Assembly: GCF_000744655.1 (NCBI RefSeq)
Contig: NZ_JQMJ01000004.1
Location: 1,798,001-1,862,000, forward strand
DNA length: 64,000 bases
Direction of reading: 5' to 3'
Source of the DNA: Streptacidiphilus rugosus AM-16
GTDB taxonomy: Bacteria > Actinomycetota > Actinomycetes > Streptomycetales > Streptomycetaceae
Below, one piece after another: positions 16,579 to 23,539 of the stretch. The position numbers and the translations under genes were made by a program. The notes beneath the pieces are model-generated. The model ran no database searches. It was given only the letters and a program-made list of their open reading frames with translations, and was not told the DNA's origin. Each line of letters starts with the position of its first letter. Position 1 is the stretch's first letter.

Positions 16579-17580
16579 GTGAAGGTTCTGATCACCGGCG
16601 GGGCGGGTTTCATCGGCAGCACGGTCGCATCCGCCTGCGTCGACGCAGGGATCGTCCCGGTCGTGCTGGACAGCCTGGTCACCGGCCGGCGCGAGTTCGC
16701 CGAGGGGCGGCCCTTCTACGAGGGCGACATCGCCGACGGCGCGCTCATCGACCGGATCTTCGAAGAACATCCCGATATCAGCGCGGCGATCCACTGCGCC
16801 GCGCTGATCGTCGTGCCCGACTCGGTCGCCCGGCCGCTGCACTACTACCGGGAGAACGTCGCCAAGACCGTCGCCCTGGTCGAGCACCTGCAGCGCAAGG
16901 GCTGCCCACGGCTGCTCTTCAGCTCCTCGGCGTCCATCTACGCCCCCGGCGCGGACTTCTCCGTCGACGAGGAGTCCAGGCTCGACCCGCTCTCGCCCTA
17001 CGCGCGCACCAAGCTGGTCACCGAACTGGTCTTCAAGGACACCGCCGAGGCCACCTCGCTGCGGGTGCTCTCACTGCGCTACTTCAACCCCATCGGCGCG
17101 GACCCGAGCCTGCGCACCGGCCTGCAGACGCCGGAGCCCACGCACGCGCTGGGCAAGCTGATCCAGGCGCGGGCCCAGGGCATCCCGTTCCGGATCACCG
17201 GGGTCGACTGGCCGACCAGGGACGGCAGCGGCATCCGCGACTACATCCACGTCTGGGACCTCGCCCGTGCCCACGTCGCCGCCCTGCTGCGCTTCGACGA
17301 GGTGGTCCCACTGGACGGCCCGCGCTCGTACGAGGTGATCAATCTCGGCACGGGCGAGGGCACGACGGTCCGCGAGCTGGTCGCCGCCTTCGAGTCGGTC
17401 ACCGGCAGTCCGCTGCCGGTGGAGGCCGCTCCCCCTCGTCCGGGTGACAACGCGGGCGCGTTCAGCCGTACGGGGAAGGCCGAGCGGCTGCTCGGCTGGC
17501 GGCCGGAGCTCTCCCTGGAGCAGGGCATCGCCGACACGCTGACCTGGTTCGACCGCCGCGCGTCGGTCCTGGGGGCGTAG
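16579..17580 (+). CDS. galE: UDP-glucose 4-epimerase
   Basis: A 333-residue extended SDR enzyme interconverting UDP-glucose and UDP-galactose, for galactose use and cell-surface sugars. NAD-binding GGAGFIG is at residues 7-13. The catalytic Ser cluster is SSSASIY (about 115-121) and the Tyr-x3-Lys pair is Tyr141/Lys145 (YARTK). FNPIGAD and RDYIHVWDLARAH are characteristic of GalE. Start GTG 16579 follows GGAGGGGAAG at 11 bp. It is divergent from the SpoIIE phosphatase and has its own terminator. Other nucleotide-sugar epimerases share the fold, but the motif set favours GalE. Confidence 0.92.
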   Translation: MKVLITGGAGFIGSTVASACVDAGIVPVVLDSLVTGRREFAEGRPFYEGDIADGALIDRIFEEHPDISAAIHCAALIVVPDSVARPLHYYRENVAKTVALVEHLQRKGCPRLLFSSSASIYAPGADFSVDEESRLDPLSPYARTKLVTELVFKDTAEATSLRVLSLRYFNPIGADPSLRTGLQTPEPTHALGKLIQARAQGIPFRITGVDWPTRDGSGIRDYIHVWDLARAHVAALLRFDEVVPLDGPRSYEVINLGTGEGTTVRELVAAFESVTGSPLPVEAAPPRPGDNAGAFSRTGKAERLLGWRPELSLEQGIADTLTWFDRRASVLGA

Positions 17581-17611
17581 CACGGGCAGCCGCACAGGTC
17601 AGCACCGCATC

Positions 17612-17646
17612 CGAGCACCCTTCCGGCTGGTCCGGGCGGGTGCTCG
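17612..17646. terminator. Terminator after galE
   Basis: CGAGCACCC pairs with GGGTGCTCG (9 bp) and an inner CCGG/CCGG stem continues the hairpin. It lies 32 bp after the galE stop. Confidence 0.75.
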
Positions 17647-17708
17647 CGTGCGTTGCGGGGCGGCCGGGGCTGGACAGGCGGGCCCCGGCGGGGTTCAATG
17701 CGAGAGAA

Positions 17709-17728
17709 GTTTGAACGGCGTTCTAAAC
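17709..17728. promoter_or_regulatory. TetR-type operator upstream of ureAB
   Basis: GTTTGAACGGCGTTCTAAAC has a perfect GAACG-G-CGTTC core extended by near-symmetric GTTT/AAAC ends, 37 bp before the ureAB start. This length and symmetry are typical of TetR-family operators. The TetR gene closing this cluster at 21510 is the natural candidate; that link is inference. Confidence 0.6.
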
Positions 17729-17764
17729 CTTCGAACCAACGATCCGAACCACTGGTGAGGCACC

Positions 17765-18472
17765 GTGCGACTGACACCCACCGAACGGGACCGGCTGCTG
17801 ATCTTCACGGCCGCCGAGTTGGCGCGCGCCCGGCGCGCCCGCGGCGTCCGGCTGAACGTGCCGGAGGCGACCGCGCTGATCGCCGACACGGTCTGCGAGG
17901 CGGCCCGTGACGGCCGCAGGCTGGCCGAGGCGATCGAGGCCGGGCGGACCGTCCTGACGGCGGACGACATCCTGCCGGGGGTCGCGGACGTGGTGACCAC
18001 CTTGCAGGTGGAGGCGGTGTTCGAGGACGGCACCCGGCTGTGCGTCATCGACGACCCGTTCCGCGGCGCGGGCTCGCTCGGCCCGGAGGCGCCGGGTGCG
18101 GCGCTGCCGGGCGACGGCGCGGGCTACGAGCCCGCCGAGCCCACGGTCCGGCTCCAGGTGCGCAACACGGCCCCGGTCCCGGTGACGGTGACCTCGCACT
18201 TCCACTTCTTCGAGGCGAATCCGCGGCTCGCGTTCGACCGTGCGGCGGCCTTCGGGATGCGGCTGGCGGTCCCGGCCGGCTCCTCGGTCCGCTTCGACGC
18301 GGGCGCGGTCGTCGAGGTCGGCCTGCTGCCCATCGGCGGCGACCGCATCGTGATCGGCTTCGCCGGACTGGTCGACGGCCCCCTCGACGCCCCCGGCGCC
18401 CGCGACGCCGCCCTGGCCAAGGCCACAGCCTGCGGCTACCTGACCAACTTCGAGCAGGAGGAGTCCCGATGA
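17765..18472 (+). CDS. ureAB: Urease gamma-beta fusion subunit
   Basis: A 235-residue fusion of urease gamma and beta chains. Residues 1-100 match UreA (MRLTPTERDRLLIFTAAELARARRARG, NVPEATALIAD, LTADDILPGV). Residues from about 120 match UreB (VRNTAPVPVTVTSHFHFFEANP, RLAFDRAAAFGMRL, GFAGLVDG). About 20 extra residues rich in Gly/Ala join them. Such fusions occur in Helicobacter and in some actinobacterial second urease loci. Start GTG 17765 follows GGTGAGG. The stop overlaps the ureC ATG (ATGA), so the subunits are coupled. A palindrome upstream suggests repression. Confidence 0.93.
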   Translation: MRLTPTERDRLLIFTAAELARARRARGVRLNVPEATALIADTVCEAARDGRRLAEAIEAGRTVLTADDILPGVADVVTTLQVEAVFEDGTRLCVIDDPFRGAGSLGPEAPGAALPGDGAGYEPAEPTVRLQVRNTAPVPVTVTSHFHFFEANPRLAFDRAAAFGMRLAVPAGSSVRFDAGAVVEVGLLPIGGDRIVIGFAGLVDGPLDAPGARDAALAKATACGYLTNFEQEESR

Positions 18473-20235
18473 GCGCCAGCGCTTTCGACGCCCAGGGCTG
18501 CCACGGGCGTTCCGGTCCGGTCGCACCCTGGGGCGCCATCGACCCGCACGACTACATGGCGGTGCACGGGCCGCGGGCCGGGGACCGGATCCGGCTGGGC
18601 GACTCCGGACTGATCATCCGCATCGAAACAGACTCCCAACACCCCGGCGACGAGTTCCTGGCCGGCTTCGGCAAAACCGCCCGCGACGGCCTCCACCTCA
18701 AAGCCACCACCGTGAGGGAGACCTGCGACCTCGTCATCTCCAACGTCACCCTCATCGACGCCGTCCAAGGCATCCACAAAACCAGCATCGGCATCCGCGA
18801 AGGCCGCATCCACGCCATCGGCCGCGCCGGCAACCCCGACACCCTCGACCACATCGACATCATCGTCGGCACCGGCACCACCATCATCTCCGGCGAAGGC
18901 CTCATCGCCACCGCCGGCGCCATCGACACCCACGTCCACCTCCTCTCCCCCCGCATCATGGAAGCCTCCCTCGCCTCCGGCGTCACCACCATCATCGGCC
19001 AGGAATTCGGCCCCGTCTGGGGCGTCGGCGTCAACTCCCCCTGGGCCCTACGCCACGCCTTCAACGCCTTCGACGCCTGGCCCGTCAACATCGGCTTCCT
19101 CGCCCGCGGCTCCTCCTCCGACCCCGGCCCCCTCATCGAAGCCCTCGCCGAAGGCGGCGCCTCCGGCTTCAAAGTCCACGAAGACATGGGCGCCCACACC
19201 CGCGCCCTCGACACCGCCCTGCGCGTCGCCGAAGACCACGACGTCCAAGTCGCCCTCCACACCGACGGCCTCAACGAATGCCTCTCCGTCCAGGACACCC
19301 TCGCCGTCCTGGAAGGCCGCACCATCCACGCCTTCCACATCGAAGGCTGCGGCGGCGGACACGTCCCCAACGTCCTCAAAATGGCCGGCGTCCCCAACGT
19401 CATCGGCTCCTCCACCAACCCCACCCTCCCCTACGGCCGCGACGCCCTCGGCGAACACTTCGGCATGATCGTCTCCGCCCACGACCTCAAAACCGACCTC
19501 CCCGGCGACGCCGCCATGGCCCGCGACCGCATCCGCGCCGGCACCATGGGCGCCGAAGACGTCCTCCACGACCTCGGCGTCATCGGCATCACCAGCAGCG
19601 ACGCCCAAGGCATGGGCCGCGCCGGCGAAACCGTCCGCCGCACCTTCGCCATGGCCGGAAAAATGAAACACGAACTCGGCCCCCTCGACGGCCACGACAG
19701 CTACGGCGACACCCAAGCAGGCGACGACAACGAACGCGTCCTGCGCTACCTCGCCAAACTCACCATCAACCCCGCCATCGCCCACGGCCTCGCCCACGAA
19801 ATCGGCTCCATCGAAACCGGGAAACTCGCCGACATCGTCCTGTGGCGCCCCGACCACTTCGGCGCCAAACCCCAACTCGTCCTCAAATCCGGCTTCCCCG
19901 CCTACGGCGTCACCGGCGACCCCAACGCCTCCACCGACCGCTGCGAACCCCTCGTCCTCGGCCCCCAATTCGGCGCCCACGGCACCACCCCCGCCGACAT
20001 CTCCGTCGCCTTCGTCGCCACCGCCGCCCTCCACAACGGCGACCACCTCCCCACCCGCCGCCGCCGCGTCCCCGTCCAACACACCCGCGGCATCGGCCCC
20101 AAGGACATGCACCGCAACCACCGCCTCGGCACCGTCGACGTCAACCCCACCACCGGCCTCGTCACCCTCGACGGAGACCCCCTCCACTCCCACCCCGCCG
20201 ACACCGTCACCCTCAGCCGCCTCTACTTCCTCTAG
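18469..20235 (+). CDS. ureC: Urease alpha subunit paralogue with altered active-site flap
   Basis: A 588-residue amidohydrolase. All nickel-site residues are present: His155/His157 (DTHVH), carbamylatable Lys235 and His237 (FKVHED), His264, His290 and Asp378 (SSDAQGMGR). The mobile-flap Cys319 of Klebsiella urease is Ala337, although the catalytic His is kept as His338. The pocket segment after GVTTIIG differs (QEFGPVWGVG) and is about four residues shorter, and the Ala of SQAMGR is Gly. It is therefore urease-fold, but urea specificity is uncertain. From about codon 50 the gene uses C-ending codons plus GAA/AAA/CAA and CTC, unlike its own first 50 codons and all neighbours. No ureDEFG genes follow; agmatine deiminase does, 13 bp later. 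Confidence 0.9.
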   Translation: MSASAFDAQGCHGRSGPVAPWGAIDPHDYMAVHGPRAGDRIRLGDSGLIIRIETDSQHPGDEFLAGFGKTARDGLHLKATTVRETCDLVISNVTLIDAVQGIHKTSIGIREGRIHAIGRAGNPDTLDHIDIIVGTGTTIISGEGLIATAGAIDTHVHLLSPRIMEASLASGVTTIIGQEFGPVWGVGVNSPWALRHAFNAFDAWPVNIGFLARGSSSDPGPLIEALAEGGASGFKVHEDMGAHTRALDTALRVAEDHDVQVALHTDGLNECLSVQDTLAVLEGRTIHAFHIEGCGGGHVPNVLKMAGVPNVIGSSTNPTLPYGRDALGEHFGMIVSAHDLKTDLPGDAAMARDRIRAGTMGAEDVLHDLGVIGITSSDAQGMGRAGETVRRTFAMAGKMKHELGPLDGHDSYGDTQAGDDNERVLRYLAKLTINPAIAHGLAHEIGSIETGKLADIVLWRPDHFGAKPQLVLKSGFPAYGVTGDPNASTDRCEPLVLGPQFGAHGTTPADISVAFVATAALHNGDHLPTRRRRVPVQHTRGIGPKDMHRNHRLGTVDVNPTTGLVTLDGDPLHSHPADTVTLSRLYFL

Positions 20236-20248
20236 GAGTACGACCCCC

Positions 20249-21325
20249 ATGACGTTCATGTCCGACTCGTCCTCGCAGCCGGCCAAGCCCGTGCAGACGC
20301 CGGCCGCCGCCGGTTACGCCATGCCCGCCGAGTGGGCTCCGCACGACCGCACCTGGATGGCGTTCCCGACCTCCAACGAGACCTTCGCCGGCGAGGAGCT
20401 GCACCTGGCCCGTCAGGCCTGGGCCAACGTCGCCAACACGATCGTCCGGTACGAGCCGGTCACCCTGATCGTCAACATCGGCGAGGCCGAGGCGGCGCGC
20501 GGCTACCTGGCCGAGGAGGTGGAGATCGTCGAGCGCCCGCTGGACGACGCGTGGATGCGCGACATCGGCCCGACCTTCCTCACCGACGGCAAGGGCGGCC
20601 TTGCCGCCGCCGACTGGATCTTCAACGGCTGGGGCGCGCAGGAGTGGGCCAGCTGGGAGAACGACCAGCACATCGCCGAGCGCGTCATCGAGCTGACGGG
20701 CGTGCAGCGCTTCGCCTCGCGCCTGATCAACGAGGGCGGCGGCATCCACGTCGACGGTGAGGGCACCGTGCTGCTCACGGACACCGTCCAGCTGGGCGAG
20801 GGCCGCAACAGCGACTGGACCCGCGAGCAGGTCGAGGCCGAGATCCACGCGTTCCTCGGCACCACCAAGGCGATCTGGGTCCCGCGCGGGCTGACCCGCG
20901 ACTACCAGCGTTTCGGCACCCGGGGCCACATCGATATCGTGGCGGCCTTCCTCAAGCCCGGCACCGTGGTCGTCCACAGCCAGCCGGACCCGGCCCACCC
21001 CGACCACGAGGTGACCAAGGAGATCGCCGCCCTGCTGCGGGCCTCCACGGACGCCAGGGGCCGTGCCCTGGAGGTCATCGAACTCCAGGCCCCGACCGTC
21101 CTGTTCGAGGAGGACGGCGAGCCGGTCGACTACTCCTACATCAACCACTACCTCTGCAACGGCGCTGTCGTCCTCTGCGCCTTCGACGACCCGCGCGACC
21201 AGCAGGCCGCCGAGGTCTTCGCCCGCGTCTTCCCCGACCGCAAGGTCGAGCTCGTCGACGCCCGCGAGATCTTCGCGAACGGCGGCGGCATCCACTGCAT
21301 CACCCAGCAGCAGCCGCGGGTGTGA
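20249..21325 (+). CDS. Agmatine deiminase (PAD_porph family)
   Basis: A 358-residue guanidine-modifying enzyme: agmatine + H2O gives N-carbamoylputrescine + NH3. Family catalytic segments are all visible: WMRDIGP (near residue 100), NEGGGIHVDG (near 160), RGHIDIVAAF (near 227) and the C-terminal NGGGIHCITQQQP with nucleophile Cys350. AGGAG overlaps the ureC stop 13 bp upstream, so it is cotranscribed with ureABC. No carbamoylputrescine amidase is adjacent, which raises the question whether the urease-like enzyme acts on this pathway's products. A second ATG three codons in is also possible. A strong hairpin follows. Confidence 0.93.
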   Translation: MTFMSDSSSQPAKPVQTPAAAGYAMPAEWAPHDRTWMAFPTSNETFAGEELHLARQAWANVANTIVRYEPVTLIVNIGEAEAARGYLAEEVEIVERPLDDAWMRDIGPTFLTDGKGGLAAADWIFNGWGAQEWASWENDQHIAERVIELTGVQRFASRLINEGGGIHVDGEGTVLLTDTVQLGEGRNSDWTREQVEAEIHAFLGTTKAIWVPRGLTRDYQRFGTRGHIDIVAAFLKPGTVVVHSQPDPAHPDHEVTKEIAALLRASTDARGRALEVIELQAPTVLFEEDGEPVDYSYINHYLCNGAVVLCAFDDPRDQQAAEVFARVFPDRKVELVDAREIFANGGGIHCITQQQPRV

Positions 21326-21417
21326 CGACGACGCCGTGACGGTGCCTGGCGCCGCTGGTGTCCCCCGGTGTTCTCGGTCTCGGTGCGCCTGTCAACCTTG
21401 TGGATCAGGTTCTGCCG

Positions 21418-21453
21418 TCGCCGTCGGACCGGTTCCGTCCGGTCCGACGGCGA
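21418..21453. terminator. 15 bp hairpin between agmatine deiminase and TetR genes
   Basis: A perfect 15 bp stem (21418-21432 with 21439-21453, arms TCGCCGTCGGACCGG/CCGGTCCGACGGCGA) with a 6 nt loop lies 92 bp after the deiminase stop and 56 bp before the TetR start. It probably terminates the urease-like operon; partial read-through could set regulator levels. Confidence 0.75.
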
Positions 21454-21509
21454 TCCACTGATCGAAACCGTGTTGCACGACGTTCCAGGACGAGAGGGGC
21501 TGAGCGCGC

Positions 21510-22109
21510 GTGGCCAGAGTGTCCGCCCGCAGGCCGGCCAGGCCGCGCGAGGAGGTCTTCGCGACGGCGATGGCGGCCATCGCCGCGCAGGGGCTGGCCG
21601 GGCTGACCATGGCCGGGCTGGGCAAGGAGCTCGGCATGAGCGGTGGCCATCTCCTGTACTACTTCGGGAGCAAGGACCAGCTGCTGCTGGAGACGCTGCG
21701 CTGGAGCGAGGCCCAGCTGGGCGAGCGCCGGCGCGAGGTGCTCGGCGGCGGCGCCTCGGCCACCGAGCGGCTGCGCGCGTTCGCGGCGCTCTACCTGCCG
21801 ACCGGAGCCGGCGATCCGCGCTGGACGCTCTGGGTCGAGGTGTGGGGTCGCTCACAGGCGAGCGAGGAGATCCGGGCGGGCCAGGTCGAGATCGAGGCCG
21901 TATGGCGGGCCGATCTGGTCGAGCTGCTGCGCGAGGGGATCGCCGCCGGGGAGTTCCGGGCGGTCGAGCCCGAACGCTTCGCGGTTCTGCTGGGCGCGTT
22001 GCTGGACGGATTCGGCACGCCCGTCGTGGTGGGGCTGCCCGGAGCGGATCGGGATACCGCACTGGGGCATGTGGAGGGGTTTCTCCGGGAATCACTCCTT
22101 GTGCTGTGA
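21510..22109 (+). CDS. TetR family regulator of the urease-agmatine cluster
   Basis: A 199-residue TetR regulator. The HTH lies at about residues 12-60 (REEVFATAMAAIAAQGLAGLTMAGL, GMSGGHLLYYFGSKDQLL). The C-terminal domain resembles the BetI/TetR_C_6 type often found with polyamine and amine catabolism (WTLWVEVWGRSQASEEIR). GTG 21510 is preceded by GAGAGGGGC. Its position at the end of the ureABC-agmatine deiminase series and the TetR-like palindrome at 17709 suggest it represses that operon and is released by a polyamine or guanidine compound. Both points are inference. Confidence 0.88.
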   Translation: MARVSARRPARPREEVFATAMAAIAAQGLAGLTMAGLGKELGMSGGHLLYYFGSKDQLLLETLRWSEAQLGERRREVLGGGASATERLRAFAALYLPTGAGDPRWTLWVEVWGRSQASEEIRAGQVEIEAVWRADLVELLREGIAAGEFRAVEPERFAVLLGALLDGFGTPVVVGLPGADRDTALGHVEGFLRESLLVL

Positions 22110-22148
22110 CCCGCACCATTGACGGACCGCCCGCGGATCGTCCGTGCC

Positions 22149-22182
22149 CGAACCTGATGTCCGCACACATGGACGAGGTTCG
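22149..22182. promoter_or_regulatory. Dyad upstream of the DUF4328 gene
   Basis: CGAACCT (22149-22155) and AGGTTCG (22176-22182) form outer arms, with GTCC/GGAC inside. The element lies 68 bp before the GTG at 22250 and could be an operator or a terminator for the upstream TetR gene. Confidence 0.4.
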
Positions 22183-22249
22183 GCCACGTCGCATAGCATC
22201 AGCCGCCAGCCGCGTCACCAGAAACGCGGACCAGTCAAGGGGATCTCCG

Positions 22250-23503
22250 GTGCTCTGCCCGTCCTGTTCCGCCGCCGCCATCGACGCGTACGGCCGCTGT
22301 CCGAACTGCGGCTTCCAGGCCGGTCCGCCCGCCCAGCCCTACGCCGCCGCACAGCCCTACGCCGCCTACATGCCGCCGCCGGTGCTGGTCACGCCGACCG
22401 CCCCGGCCGGGATCGGGGTCGCGGCACAGATCCTGATCGCGATCAGCGGAGTCTTCTCGCTCATCTCCTTCGGGCTCGACATCTGGAGCTTCTCCGTCGC
22501 GAAGTCCGCCTTCGACGCGGGCTTCAACAGCGACGCGGTCGACCAGGCGGCCGCCGCGGCCGGCGTCGTGATCTTCCTGGCCGGTGTGCTGAACATCGCG
22601 ACCGGGGTCGTCTTCATCATCTGGTTCTACAAGTCCGCCACGCTGGCCGCGATCCTCGCCCCCGGACGTCAGCCGCTCACGGCCGGCTGGGCGATCGGCG
22701 GCTGGTTCATCCCGCTCGGCTTCCTGGTCCTGCCGCGGATCGTCGCCGGCGGCATCTGGCGCGCGGCACGGCCGCTCGGCGCCGACCCGGTCGGACGGCG
22801 TCCGCGCACCTACCTGGTGACCTGGTGGTGGCTGGCCTTCGCCGTCGGCCAGTTCTTCTTCTCCTCGCGGACGATCACCGAGCGGAACCCCGCCGGTGCC
22901 CCCTCCGTCTCCTACCTGGCGGGCACCTACGCCCTGTCCATGCTGGTCGACCTGAGCTGGGTCGCCGCCTCGGTGCTGGGCATCCTGATGATCCGCAAGA
23001 TCACCGCCATGCAGCAGGTCCGCATCCTCCAGGGCCCCGGCGTCGGCCACCCCTACGCGGCGCAGACCCCGGCGCAGGTCCCCTACGCCGCCTACGTGGA
23101 CCCGGCCGCGCCGTACGCGGGCGCCCCCGTCGGCCCGTACAACGCGATGCCGCAGGCGATGCCCGCCCCGATGGCCGGCCAGCCCTACGCGCCCACGACC
23201 GCATGGCCGGCAGCGCAGCAGCAGCCCGTCCAGGCGCCCCAGGCTCCCACCGTCCCGCTGCAGGCCGCCGCCCCGGCCGCGGACGCGGCTCCGGCCACTC
23301 CCCCCGCGGACCCGGCGACCGTGGCGCTCACCAAGGCAGCGGAGGCGGAGCTTCCCACGCTGCCGCACCAGGCGGCCGCGCCGTCGGCGGAGTCGGAGGC
23401 CGGTGCGCAGGCCGAGGTCAGGACCGACCCGGTGACACTCGTGGAGCCGCAGGACGCCGTGCCGGGCGACGCGACGGTGATCTTCGAGAAGCGCGAGGGC
23501 TGA
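22250..23503 (+). CDS. DUF4328 membrane protein with zinc ribbon and disordered tail
   Basis: A 417-residue protein. The N-terminus has a zinc ribbon (CPSC ... CPNC, residues 3-22), then a Pro/Tyr/Ala-rich spacer with AQPYAA repeats. The DUF4328 membrane domain (about 55-270) has four hydrophobic segments and family motifs FIIWFYKSATLAAILAPGRQ, GWAIGGWFIPLGFLVLPRIV and TYLVTWWWLAF. The C-terminal 150 residues are low-complexity Pro/Ala/Gln with an acidic end. GTG 22250 follows AAGGGGA. The function of DUF4328 is unknown; the ribbon and tail suggest a membrane scaffold. It converges on the PP2C-like gene at 23540. Confidence 0.85.
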   Translation: MLCPSCSAAAIDAYGRCPNCGFQAGPPAQPYAAAQPYAAYMPPPVLVTPTAPAGIGVAAQILIAISGVFSLISFGLDIWSFSVAKSAFDAGFNSDAVDQAAAAAGVVIFLAGVLNIATGVVFIIWFYKSATLAAILAPGRQPLTAGWAIGGWFIPLGFLVLPRIVAGGIWRAARPLGADPVGRRPRTYLVTWWWLAFAVGQFFFSSRTITERNPAGAPSVSYLAGTYALSMLVDLSWVAASVLGILMIRKITAMQQVRILQGPGVGHPYAAQTPAQVPYAAYVDPAAPYAGAPVGPYNAMPQAMPAPMAGQPYAPTTAWPAAQQQPVQAPQAPTVPLQAAAPAADAAPATPPADPATVALTKAAEAELPTLPHQAAAPSAESEAGAQAEVRTDPVTLVEPQDAVPGDATVIFEKREG

Positions 23504-23539
23504 GAGGCCGGCTCCGCCGGTCACCCCGCCCCTTCCCGG

